Source: JBDKGV01 sp039798005
GTDB lineage: Bacteria; Fibrobacterota; Fibrobacteria; UBA5070
Length of the DNA stretch: 9,804 nucleotides
Assembly (NCBI GenBank): GCA_039798005.1
Contig: JBDKGV010000126.1
Location: 1 to 9,804 of the forward strand
Reading direction: 5' to 3'
A program made the translations under genes and the position numbers. Each line of letters begins with the position of its first letter. Positions within the stretch are counted from its first letter, which is position 1. Of the stretch, positions 1 to 6,600 are shown piece by piece. The notes beneath the pieces were generated by a model that saw only the letters and a program-made list of their open reading frames with translations, had not been told where the DNA came from and ran no database searches.

Positions 1-751
1 AGTGGAGGCTGATGAAGATGTCTCCCTTGGCGCGATTGGCGATCGCAGTGCGGGCCTTCAGCTCCTCGAAATGGTCGTCATCGCGGGTCATCACCACCTT
101 GAATCCGGCGCGTTTGAGTTCATCCCGCAACTTCTTGGCCACCCCGAGGGTGACGTCCTTCTCACGAACGGTCTCGCCGTCGGGAGTCTTGCCGCTGGCG
201 CCGGGGTCCTTGCCGCCATGTCCGGCGTCGATGACCACGGTGAAGTCCTTGCGCGCCTTGGCCGATGCGGTGGCTGCCAAGGCAGGCAAGGCGGGAGGCG
301 AAGGCTCCTTGGGCGTCGCCACGGCAGCGGGTTGCTTGGTCGGCTGGATCTTTTCGGACCGGGGGGTGATGTTCTCGTTGTTGCCCGTGAACGAGCAACC
401 CCCTCCGTCGTCGCAATAGAATTGCGAAGGAAACAGGGTCTCGAATAGCGATTGGGTGGCCTTGCGTGGCAACCACAGGCCACCTTCCACGATGCGCGGC
501 GCCGGGGAAAGGACATGGAGCTTCCCCTCACTTTGGATGGAGGCCCTGCCCGAGCGCAGCTCGATACGGACGCCATCGGAAAGTTCCAGGGTCGCGGCCT
601 CCTCCTTGACCACAAGCCGGGGTTTGCCCTTGCCCTTGGGGTGCAAGACGAGCCAAGGAGCCTTGTGCAGGGTCGTATCGGAAATGTCGATTCCGGCCCA
701 GCTCGTGACTGCGGCAAGAAGCAGCAGCAGGAACAGGCGAGAGATCTTCAT
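1..751 (-). CDS. N-acetylmuramoyl-L-alanine amidase (Amidase_3), C-terminus cut off by window edge
   Basis: Zinc-dependent cell-wall hydrolase that cleaves the amide bond between N-acetylmuramic acid and the stem peptide; expected to act in the periplasm or cell envelope. The first 250 residues are visible; the protein continues past base 1. Residues 1-19 form a classic signal peptide (MKIS, a run of Leu, then SWA before the likely cut). Residues about 20-112 are an amino-terminal domain I do not recognise, possibly AMIN-like in role. A short CDDGGGC segment (C113, C119) follows, then a Pro/Ala/Lys-rich linker (about 130-168). The catalytic domain starts at FTVVIDAGHGG; expected zinc ligands are H178 (DAGHGG), E197 (REKD) and H250 (FISLH), the last at the very edge. 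The start at 751 is fixed by the signal peptide and by the ATGA overlap with smpB. It is the third gene of the operon. The family is clear; the subtype (AmiA, AmiB or AmiC) is not. Confidence 0.92.
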   Translation of the reverse strand, partial: MKISRLFLLLLLAAVTSWAGIDISDTTLHKAPWLVLHPKGKGKPRLVVKEEAATLELSDGVRIELRSGRASIQSEGKLHVLSPAPRIVEGGLWLPRKATQSLFETLFPSQFYCDDGGGCSFTGNNENITPRSEKIQPTKQPAAVATPKEPSPPALPALAATASAKARKDFTVVIDAGHGGKDPGASGKTPDGETVREKDVTLGVAKKLRDELKRAGFKVVMTRDDDHFEELKARTAIANRAKGDIFISLH

Positions 752-1212
752 CGGTACCGGGCGTCCTTCATGGCGCGATCCATCTCGCGCTTGTGTTCCT
801 GCTCGATCTTGGTCTGGCGCTTGTCGTGCTCGGCCTTGCCCTTGCACATTCCGATCTGGACCTTCACCTTGCCGTCCTTGAAGTACATCTTCAGCGGGAT
901 GATGGTGTAGCCCTTGCGATCGACCGAGTTGGACCACTGGGCGATCTCGCGCTTGTGCATGAGCAGCTTGCGACGGCGGTGGATGTCGTGGTTCCAGCGG
1001 TTGCCCATCTGGAACTCGTCGATATGGCAGCTTTCGAGCCAAGCCTCGTTCTTGTGGAACTCGACGTGGGCATCGCCCATCTGGACCCGCGCGGCGCGTA
1101 CGCTCTTGACCTCGGTACCAGCCAGCATGATTCCTACCTCGAGGGTCTCCTCGATGAAATAGGAATGGCGTGCCTTGCGGTTCTCGATTTCAGGAAGCTT
1201 GTGTTGCTTCAT
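748..1212 (-). CDS. smpB: SsrA (tmRNA)-binding protein SmpB
   Basis: SmpB binds tmRNA and brings it to stalled ribosomes for trans-translation in the cytoplasm. The 154-residue length is normal for the family. Visible family blocks are NRKARHSYFIEET and AGTEVKSVR (about 11-39), the RWNHDIHRRRKLLMH block (72-86), the GYTIIPLKMYFKDGKVKV strand region (101-118), and GKAEHDKR (125-132) leading into the basic C-terminal tail (133-154) that folds into the ribosomal A site. The ATG at 1212 overlaps the stop of the upstream IHF/HU gene (ATGA), and its own TGA at 748-750 overlaps the amidase start in the same way, so all three genes are probably translationally coupled. I see no tmRNA gene (ssrA) in this window. 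The identification is secure. Confidence 0.97.
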   Translation of the reverse strand: MKQHKLPEIENRKARHSYFIEETLEVGIMLAGTEVKSVRAARVQMGDAHVEFHKNEAWLESCHIDEFQMGNRWNHDIHRRRKLLMHKREIAQWSNSVDRKGYTIIPLKMYFKDGKVKVQIGMCKGKAEHDKRQTKIEQEHKREMDRAMKDARYR

Positions 1213-1583
1213 TCTTCAGACGACCCGGGGGCTTCCACGAGTGCGTCAGAGGGAAAGACCTCGCCAAGAGCCTTTTGGATGGAGGCGAGGTCGTGGTCGG
1301 GAGCGTTGAGCAGTTCGCGCAGTTCGCGGGAAGCTTCGAAGACGGGCTTGAGTCCACCCGGCACTTCGACGACTTCGCCGGTGCGGGGGTTGCGGGCCAA
1401 ACGGGGCTTGCGGGGCCGGACCTTGAAGCGACCGAATCCGCGCAGTTCGATGTTCCGCCCGTCGCGAAGGGACGTGGCGATCGCCTCGAGGAGGCTTTCG
1501 AAGATGGCCTTGGTCTCGGCCTGAGTCATCCCCGTGCGACGGGAGATTTCTTCGACGATTTCTTTTTTGGTGACGTTTGCCAT
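1209..1583 (-). CDS. IHF/HU-family DNA-bending protein with acidic C-terminal extension
   Basis: Small nucleoid-associated protein that dimerises and bends DNA. Residues 1-93 match the whole HU/IHF fold: helices in KKEIVEEISRRTGMTQAETK, the dimer core IFESLLEAIATSLRDGRNIELRGFG, and the beta-arm with the RNP tip (R64-N65-P66) followed by TGE. The wording IELRGFGRF and the ARNPRTGE arm look more like IHF than HU, but alpha or beta cannot be assigned. At 124 residues it is about 30 longer than usual: residues 94-124 form an acidic tail (PDHDLASIQKALGEVF, ending SSEE) outside the fold. It is the first gene of a three-gene operon and its stop overlaps the smpB start. The ATG at 1583 is the only start giving the normal N-terminus. 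GGAAG at 1597-1601 lies 13 bases upstream, rather far for a ribosome site. Confidence 0.94.
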   Translation of the reverse strand: MANVTKKEIVEEISRRTGMTQAETKAIFESLLEAIATSLRDGRNIELRGFGRFKVRPRKPRLARNPRTGEVVEVPGGLKPVFEASRELRELLNAPDHDLASIQKALGEVFPSDALVEAPGSSEE

Positions 1584-1601
1584 ATGGGTGAACCGGCTTC
1601 C

Positions 1602-1630
1602 AGTATAACTCCAAACTCGGTGTCAATCAA
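1602..1630 (-). promoter_or_regulatory. Likely sigma-70-type promoter of the IHF/HU-smpB-amidase operon
   Basis: Read on the minus strand, TTGATT (1630-1625) and TATACT (1607-1602) are separated by exactly 17 bases, and the gene starts at 1583. A TTGACA also sits at 1626-1621 but is only 13 bases from the same -10, too close to pair with it. The predicted transcript start, near 1595, leaves a leader of only about 12 bases, which would exclude the GGAAG element. Either the mRNA is almost leaderless or another start site is used. Inferred from sequence match only. Confidence 0.5.
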
Positions 1631-1635
1631 GCGGT

Positions 1636-1666
1636 CTTGATGAAATTTGATTCATGCAAGGCCTTG
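1636..1666. other. Dyad plus 10-bp palindrome upstream of the IHF/HU promoter
   Basis: CTTG-ATGAA (1636-1644) can pair with TTCAT (1651-1655) and CAAG (1657-1660), with one bulged base and a 6-base loop. The right arm runs into a perfect 10-bp palindrome, CAAGGCCTTG (1657-1666). The cluster lies just beyond the -35 element of the operon promoter, a place where a regulator (possibly the IHF/HU protein itself) could bind. No T-run follows on either strand, so it is not an obvious terminator. The rest of 1667-1762 shows nothing I can name. Confidence 0.3.
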
Positions 1667-1762
1667 TAAATCAGGGAGTTGTGCGGATGGCGCCGCTGGA
1701 CGGGACGTGTCACCCGCCCGGACTTGGCTGGAACCCGGTTTGCGCCTGCTTTGGCCACTTGG

Positions 1763-1996
1763 CACGGCCTGTCCATTGAGGTGCAGAGCTTGTACCCACA
1801 GGTGCGCGGTCCGTCCATTGAGGTGCAGAGGCTGTACTGACAGGTGCACGGCCTGTCCATTGAGGTGCAGATGCTGTACTGACAGATGCATGGACTGTCC
1901 ATTGAGGTGCAGAGGCTGTACTGACAGGTGCACGGCCTGTCCATTGAGGTGCGGAGGCTGTACGCACAGGTGCACGGTCTGTCCATTTTGGTGCAG
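1763..1996. repeat. 42-bp tandem repeat array, five full copies plus partial ends
   Basis: The anchor GTCCATT recurs at 1771, 1813, 1855, 1897, 1939 and 1981, always exactly 42 bases apart. Full copies are 1771-1812, 1813-1854, 1855-1896, 1897-1938 and 1939-1980, with an 8-base piece before (1763-1770) and a decaying piece after (1981-1996). Copies 2 and 4 are identical over 42 bases; copy 3 differs from them at 4 positions, copy 5 at 4 and copy 1 at 7. At the junction of copies 2 and 3, and again of copies 4 and 5, GACAGG can pair with CCTGTC around the 7-base loop TGCACGG; at the other junctions this stem is weaker. Because 42 is divisible by 3 and the unit lacks stops in several frames, long cysteine-rich reading frames run through it, but none shows conservation. 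Function unknown. Confidence 0.95.
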
Positions 1997-2335
1997 GCAA
2001 TGTGCTGTGTGTTTTTTGCGCGTAGAATTTGAACGACTTCGTACGTTTTGGTAATGCCATGAAATTCGTCAAATTTTTCGCACAGAATTTTCATTCTGTT
2101 TTCGGAAAGTTGACGAATTGCCTTTCTCCTTTGACGAAGATTTTGCGATGTTGGGATTTGCGATGAAATTTGCGCGTGAAATTTCTTGAAATATTTCGCG
2201 GCAAATGATGCATCAATAAATCGTGATGTGTTGATGCGAATTCTCTGCATGTTGTGATTTGACTTGGTCTTGTGTGTACAGGTGGCGGTTGTGAGGATGG
2301 TGCTGGCACTTGAATGCGCGAGTGATAATCCAATG
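1997..2335. other. AT-rich intergenic stretch without a convincing gene
   Basis: By direct count, 2101-2280 has 71 G/C in 180 bases (39%), clearly lower than the flanking genes. It is rich in short words such as GAAATTT, GAATTTT and GCGATG; the 11-mer GATGAAATTTG at 2162-2172 also occurs at 1639-1649 on the far side of the repeat array. A weak minus-strand promoter-like pair (TTGATG at 2216-2211, 17 bases, TATTTC at 2193-2188) would read toward the repeats. Reading frames here start with TTG or lack a ribosome site. It may act as AT-rich upstream DNA for the promoter at 2336 or be residual horizontally acquired DNA; neither can be decided. Confidence 0.6.
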
Positions 2336-2364
2336 TTGACAATCATTCCCTTGCTCCGTATATT
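2336..2364 (+). promoter_or_regulatory. Near-consensus sigma-70-type promoter
   Basis: TTGACA (2336-2341) is a perfect -35 box, followed after exactly 17 bases by TATATT (2359-2364), five of six matches to the -10 consensus. AT-rich DNA lies upstream. Transcription should begin near 2371 and read into the small gene at 2507, leaving a leader of about 135 bases. CATTCC (2366-2371) and GGAATG (2416-2421) can pair within or at the edge of this leader. No T-run follows, so it is not an evident attenuator and matches no riboswitch I know. Confidence 0.72.
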
Positions 2365-2506
2365 CCATTCCGGGGCCTGGGAGCGCTCTTTGATCGCTTC
2401 GGTTTTCCGGATCGAGGAATGCCCGGTCTCCAATCAACAGCGCAAAACGATTGTCATCGTGGCACGAATGACAGTTGAATAGCAGTGCCTGGAAAGAAGC
2501 AAACCA

Positions 2507-2881
2507 ATGCCTCGTTTGAATCCTGATCAAGTCCGCAACGAAGTCCTGAGCATCCTGGAGGTGTGGAAGGTCAATAGCCAGTTCCAGCTCTCGGATCTGT
2601 CCTTGAGCGGACTGGAAGCACTCTTCACCGAGTTCGATGCCCTGCGCCGCAAGGAAAGCAGCATGGACGCGGAGTTGAGCAACCTTCGCATGAACCTGGA
2701 AGCCAAGACCTCGGCGATCCGTGAAGCCTGCATCCGGGCCCGTGTCGGCATGCAAGGGTATTTCGGGCGCAACTCGAACCAGTACAGCTTGGCAGGAGGC
2801 ACTCGACTCAAGGATCGTCGCTCCCCACGCCGCAACACAAGCCTGACGTCCAGCAATCCGGCCGGGTTCACCGCACAGTAA
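2507..2881 (+). CDS. Small conserved-looking hypothetical protein with coiled coil and basic tail
   Basis: A 124-residue cytoplasmic-looking protein with no signal peptide or membrane segment. Residues about 6-75 are largely helical and charged: a first amphipathic stretch (NPDQVRNEVLSILEVWKV), then a heptad-like region (about 33-72, LSGLEALFTEFDALRRKESS onward) fit for a coiled coil. The end is different: YFGRNSNQYSLAGGTRLKDR followed by basic and Ser/Thr-rich residues. The segment pattern 'G..S..Y...GGTR..(E/D)R' recalls, from memory, the C-terminal ends of small uncharacterised proteins in several phyla; I cannot name a family. ATG at 2507 is preceded by GGAAAG (2491-2496), a usable ribosome site. 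It stands alone between a strong promoter and two downstream hairpins, so it is probably a single-gene transcript. It could belong to the defence locus or be independent; the terminator after it argues for independent. Confidence 0.78.
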   Translation: MPRLNPDQVRNEVLSILEVWKVNSQFQLSDLSLSGLEALFTEFDALRRKESSMDAELSNLRMNLEAKTSAIREACIRARVGMQGYFGRNSNQYSLAGGTRLKDRRSPRRNTSLTSSNPAGFTAQ

Positions 2882-2915
2882 GACAGTACCCTTCTTGCAG
2901 GAAGAGTACTGTCTT
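2880..2915 (+). other. Stable hairpin overlapping the stop codon of the small gene
   Basis: AAGACAGTAC (2880-2889) and GTACTGTCTT (2906-2915) are perfect 10-bp inverted repeats. After one C/A mismatch the stem continues with CTTC/GAAG around a TTGCAG loop, giving 14 base pairs in all. The left arm includes the last two bases of the TAA stop. No T-run follows on either strand, so it is a poor intrinsic terminator; it may protect the 3' end of the transcript or be a protein-binding dyad. Confidence 0.7.
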
Positions 2916-3010
2916 GGGTAACACCTGCGGGAGAGGTCCGGGAAGTCGATCGAGTGTTGGACGCACGCAATATCGACCCCACCGCCACTTCTGCGGCATT
3001 TTTCGAATAT

Positions 3011-3073
3011 AGGGCCATCGGGCGCCTCTGACCAGCAAACTCTGGTGGGATGGGGTGCCTGGGGCCCTTTTTT
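3011..3073 (+). terminator. Rho-independent terminator made of three stacked stems and a T6 run
   Basis: Three nested arm pairs share one axis: AGGGCC (3011-3016) with GGCCCT (3063-3068), GGCGCC (3021-3026) with GGTGCC (3054-3059, one G-U pair), and ACCAG (3031-3035) with CTGGT (3042-3046) around a 6-base loop. Six T residues (3068-3073) follow. It fits termination of plus-strand transcripts from the small gene and would keep them out of the convergent regulator gene, whose stop codon (3072-3074) overlaps the T-run. A weaker CCGC/GCGG hairpin followed by TTTTT lies just before it, ending at 3003. Elsewhere in 2916-3010 I see no gene. Confidence 0.7.
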
Positions 3074-3461
3074 ACATCGTCATCCGTTCGGCGAGTTCCA
3101 GCAGGTTTCGGCGCAAGGATTTGTCTTGGATACGGTTGTAGGCTGCAATGAGGCGGCGCTCTTCAGTCGTCAAGTCGTATCCGGTAGGTGGCGGACCAGC
3201 AAGTTCACCGGCCAGCAAGTTGGCAAAGTCGCCCATGAGTTCAGCCGCGGAGATTTTGAAGATCCTCGCCAAGTCGTTCAATCGCTGCACCGTGATGCGG
3301 GCTGTTCCGTTTTCCAATTTTTGGACCATCTGGTAGGATACGCCCAGTGCCTCGGCCAACTTTCTTTGGGTCAGCTTGGCGCGCAAGCGATGGGATCGAA
3401 TTCGTCTTCCCAGGCGCACTTGCTCGGTTGTGTCGGGTTCCTTCACCTCCAAGAAGATCAA
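3072..3461 (-). CDS. XRE-family helix-turn-helix transcriptional regulator
   Basis: Cytoplasmic DNA-binding protein of 129 residues. Residues about 17-75 are a textbook HTH_3 domain: LGRRIRSHRLRAKLTQRKLA, then the recognition region ALGVSYQMVQKLENGTARIT, then LNDLARIFKISAAELM. The C-terminus (about 96-129, LTTEERRLIAAYNRIQDKSL with RRNLLELAERM) is the helical tail common in longer XRE regulators. It is divergent from the PLD-helicase gene, so it is probably the locus controller, comparable in role to controller proteins of restriction-modification systems though larger than most of those. The start is uncertain: the frame opens at TTG 3461 without a clear ribosome site; GTG at 3446 or 3419 would still keep the whole HTH. 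It is convergent with the small gene on its other side. Likely operators are the dyads at 3490-3524. Confidence 0.9.
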   Translation of the reverse strand: MIFLEVKEPDTTEQVRLGRRIRSHRLRAKLTQRKLAEALGVSYQMVQKLENGTARITVQRLNDLARIFKISAAELMGDFANLLAGELAGPPPTGYDLTTEERRLIAAYNRIQDKSLRRNLLELAERMTM

Positions 3462-3489
3462 TGGCCTGGAGAAGTGCCATAGATGGCTT

Positions 3490-3530
3490 TGATGGTCATG
3501 TCATCAAATGCAACCTAATGGTTGTATTAT
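3490..3530. promoter_or_regulatory. Two dyads and a -10-like box between the divergent regulator and helicase genes
   Basis: CAACC-TAAT-GGTTG (3511-3524) is a perfect 5+5 dyad. It abuts TATTAT (3525-3530), a good -10 box for plus-strand transcription toward the helicase gene. A second dyad, TGATG-N7-CATCA (3490-3506), lies five bases upstream. No good -35 is present at 16-18 bases, which suits a regulated promoter. A dyad touching the -10 box between an XRE gene and its divergent neighbour is typical operator placement, so I infer these are binding sites of the XRE protein. GGTTGT recurs as a single half-site at 3538-3543 with one change (GTTGTC). Binding is not shown by sequence alone. Confidence 0.5.
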
Positions 3531-3590
3531 TCGGCAGGTTGTCACTGTGAAGGCGGTACGGTCCCTGCTGCCTTGAAAGGAACCTTGCCG

Positions 3591-3623
3591 ATGTCTGCAT
3601 TCCCCAATCTCCTGCATCCATGA
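3591..3623 (+). CDS. Possible 10-codon leader peptide coupled to the helicase start
   Basis: ATG at 3591 opens the short frame MSAFPNLLHP, which stops at TGA 3621-3623. That stop overlaps the helicase start codon (ATG 3620-3622) as ATGA. AAAGGA (3576-3581) sits 9 bases before this ATG, a much better ribosome site than anything directly upstream of the helicase ATG (CTCCTGCATCC). The arrangement would let ribosomes finish the leader and restart on the helicase. The peptide itself shows no obvious arrest motif or amino-acid bias. It could be chance: short frames are common. The spacing and overlap are why I list it. Confidence 0.42.
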   Translation: MSAFPNLLHP

Positions 3624-6600
3624 TCGTCGACAACAAGACGGCAGGGAAGAAGAAGGTCCACCAGCACTTGGCCGCCATGCTGGAAGCCGGAACCTTGGAC
3701 CTTGTCTCGGGTTACTTCACGATTGGAGCATTGGTCTGGCTTGCACGCGAGTGCGCCGGGAAGATCCGCAATACCCGGATGGTACTGGGCGATCTGGCCG
3801 TGAGCGAAAAGACGGAAGACAACGCGGCCCTTTTGGATCTCTTCCATACATCCATCTCTTGGGAGGATGCCTTCGGCCTTGCCGGAATCGCACAAGAGGC
3901 CGTGGCTTTCTTGGAAACGCAAGAGGTGCAGATCCGTACCACGCGTCCGGACTTCTGCCACGCCAAGCTCTTCCACCACCGCAGCGAGCGCGAGTACGGC
4001 GGTTTCTACGTCACGGGATCGGCCAACCTCACCGAGGCGGGACTGGGGCTCCTGGAAGATCGGGGAAATTGGGAGCTCAATCTCCTTGGTCAGGGCAGCG
4101 AGGAGAACTTCAAGGCAATCGGCAACTGGTTTGCGTCGCTCTGGGACGATCCTCGGACACGGACAGAAATTGTCGAAGGCGGTGCGATGATCACGACCAA
4201 GGATTTCTTCATCGGGAAGATCCGTTCGCTCTTCGCTAGGTACACGCCGCGCGAGGTCTACCTGCGGATGCTGGCCGAGCTGTACCCGCAGACGCGCAAC
4301 GAGTCGGACGCATCCTATGTCCGATTGATGGAACGGCTCGAGCACAGCCGCATCTGGAAGGATCTGTATCCGTTCCAGCAGGCCGGTGTGATCGACCTGG
4401 TGCAGAAGATGGAACGGACGCAGGGCGCAAGTCATGGAGGTGCGATCCTAGCCGATGCCGTAGGCCTTGGCAAGACCTGGTCGGCGCTGGCCGTGATCAA
4501 GTATTACCAGCTCCAGGGACGCCGTTGCCTGCTGCTTTGCCCGAAGAAGCTTGATCGCAATTGGATGCGCTACCGCAAGGGGCAAGGCAGTCGCTTCGAG
4601 CGGGATTCCTTCGATTACGATGTCCGCTACCATACCTCCCTCAAGGAAGACCTGTTCGACATGGGCCCTTCGGGAGAGGTGCCGTTGCGGACCTGGCAGG
4701 GCGATCAGCCGATTCTCGTGGTGGTGGACGAATCGCACAACTTCCGCAACGACAGGGGCGAGCGGTACGAGTTCCTGATGAACCGCATCCTGCGGGAGAA
4801 TCGGGATGTACGCGTTCTGTTGTTGTCGGCTACGCCGCTCAACACTGACATCAAGGATGTTCGCAACCAGTTGAAGCTCCTGGTGCGCGGGGCGGACGAC
4901 GGCTTTGCCGAATCGCTGGGTATCACCAGGCTGGAGGAACCGTTCCGCCAGGCATCCAGGGTTTTCCGGGAATGGGCCAAGGAACCGGACGATTCCAAGC
5001 GCAACCTTCGCGCCCTCAAGGAAAAGATCCCTGAGGCAGTCAAGGAGCTCTTCGACAAGGTCGTGGTGGCGCGCAACCGAGGCATCGTGGTCCGCCATGA
5101 CACTTCGCTCTCCTTTCCCAAACACACCCCACCGCAGAACCTGTTCGTGGCCTTGCCGGGAATCGGCAAATACAAGGGAATCCAAGCGATTCTGGAGCAG
5201 CTTCCCCGTATCTTTCCCGCCTATTCCCAGGCGTGGTACGCCCGCCCGGCCCAGCAGGAGGATCGCTTCGGCGATGATGCAACCCGCAGCTTCTTCCTGA
5301 CCAAGCTCCTGCATGTGCTCCTGGCCAAGCGGCTGGAGTCAAGCTGGACCTCCTTCCGCAGCACGGTCGAAGCGCTGGCCCGTGTCCATGTGCAGGTGCA
5401 GAAGGGGCTTCAGGCTTGGAATGCCGCACAGCGCAAGGCCAAGTCAAAGGTGATCTACGCCGGCCCCACAATGGAATTCGACGAGGAAGCCGAGGAGATC
5501 GTCCTTCCCGAATCCATCGACTTCGCCGAGATCGCGAACTTCAAACGGATCAAGGAATTCGAACGGGATCTTGATGCCGCCTGTTACAAGCTCACGGAGA
5601 TGCTCAAGGCCTTGGATGTCTTCGAGAAGAATGTGACACAAGACTCCTCGGCAGATCCCAAGCTCAAAGCATTGCAGGACTTGGTTGCCGAGAAGTCGAC
5701 CATGCCCAATCCTCGGATCCTGATCTTCACAGCCTACGCGGACACGGCACGGTATCTGTACGAAAAGCTCAAGTCAGATTGCCCGCATTTGGCCATGGTC
5801 ACGGGTCAGGACGCCCAAGCGAATGACGGGAGACCGATCCTCAGGAGCGCCGACCCGATCCTGGATCGCTTCGCGCCACGCACCAAGCTCTATCGGGAAA
5901 AGGACTGGCCGGAATTCGACCTGGAGCACCCCGACCGCCACGCACCCGGCCGGTACGAGGCCTGGAAGGAATGGGTGCAGAAGAAGGATACTGCGACGGC
6001 TTGGAAGCTCTCGGCACCGATCGATGTGCTGATCGCCACCGATGTGCTTTCGGAAGGCCAGAACCTGCAGGACTGCGACCTGGTGGTGAACTACGACATC
6101 CACTGGAACCCGGTGCGGCTGGTCCAGCGCTTCGGCCGCATCGATCGTCTGGAAAGTCCGAACGAGGAGATTGGCATGGTCAATTTTTGGCCATCCAAGG
6201 ATGTCGAGGAATACCTGCAGCTCAAGATCCGCGTGGAGAGCCGCATGATCGCCGGTGGCCTGGTGGATCAGGAAGCCTTGGCCACTTCCGAGGAAATGAG
6301 GGAACGCGCCACCGACGAGGAGGCCGATCAAAAGTCGTTGGAACGATACCTGCGGCAATTGGAGCATTCCCCCGAAGAGTTACGGACCGACGGTCTGGAC
6401 ATGACCGATCTGGCCAATGACGACCGCTTCCGGGCCGAACTTCTGGACGAGATCAAGAAACGGGCCGGAGCCCTGAATCGAATCCCCCGTGGCGTGTACA
6501 GCGGCTTCACGTACACATTGGACGGTCAAGGGCCGTGGCTTGTGGCCCTTCTCGGATTTCCTCGCCGTTCCGCGCATGATGCCCGTACCGGCAAGCCCTA

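Noticed and set aside
91..717. Alternative minus-strand 208-residue frame over the amidase
   Set aside because: Arg/Pro/Ser-rich out-of-frame translation. The true frame has the signal peptide and the DAGHGG and SLH motifs.
1763..1996. CRISPR array
   Set aside because: The units are contiguous and similar over their whole 42 bases; there are no unique spacers and no cas genes nearby.
1647..2054. Plus-strand 135-residue cysteine-rich repeat frame
   Set aside because: TTG start, no ribosome site, and three of the four copy 2/copy 3 differences change residues. An array of period 42 keeps several frames open by itself.
1627..2433. Minus-strand 268-residue frame with five 14-residue cysteine-rich repeats
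   Set aside because: It begins at TTG without a ribosome site, is antisense to the strong promoter at 2336-2364, and its repeats come from the 42-bp array, where substitutions change residues freely.
1584..2506. tmRNA (ssrA) or tRNA gene near smpB
   Set aside because: I looked for a tag-peptide coding stretch, T-loop sequence and acceptor pairing and found none. A covariance-model search would settle it.
3542..5314. Long minus-strand open frames opposite the helicase
   Set aside because: Same shadow effect; the plus strand carries all the PLD and helicase motifs in one continuous frame.
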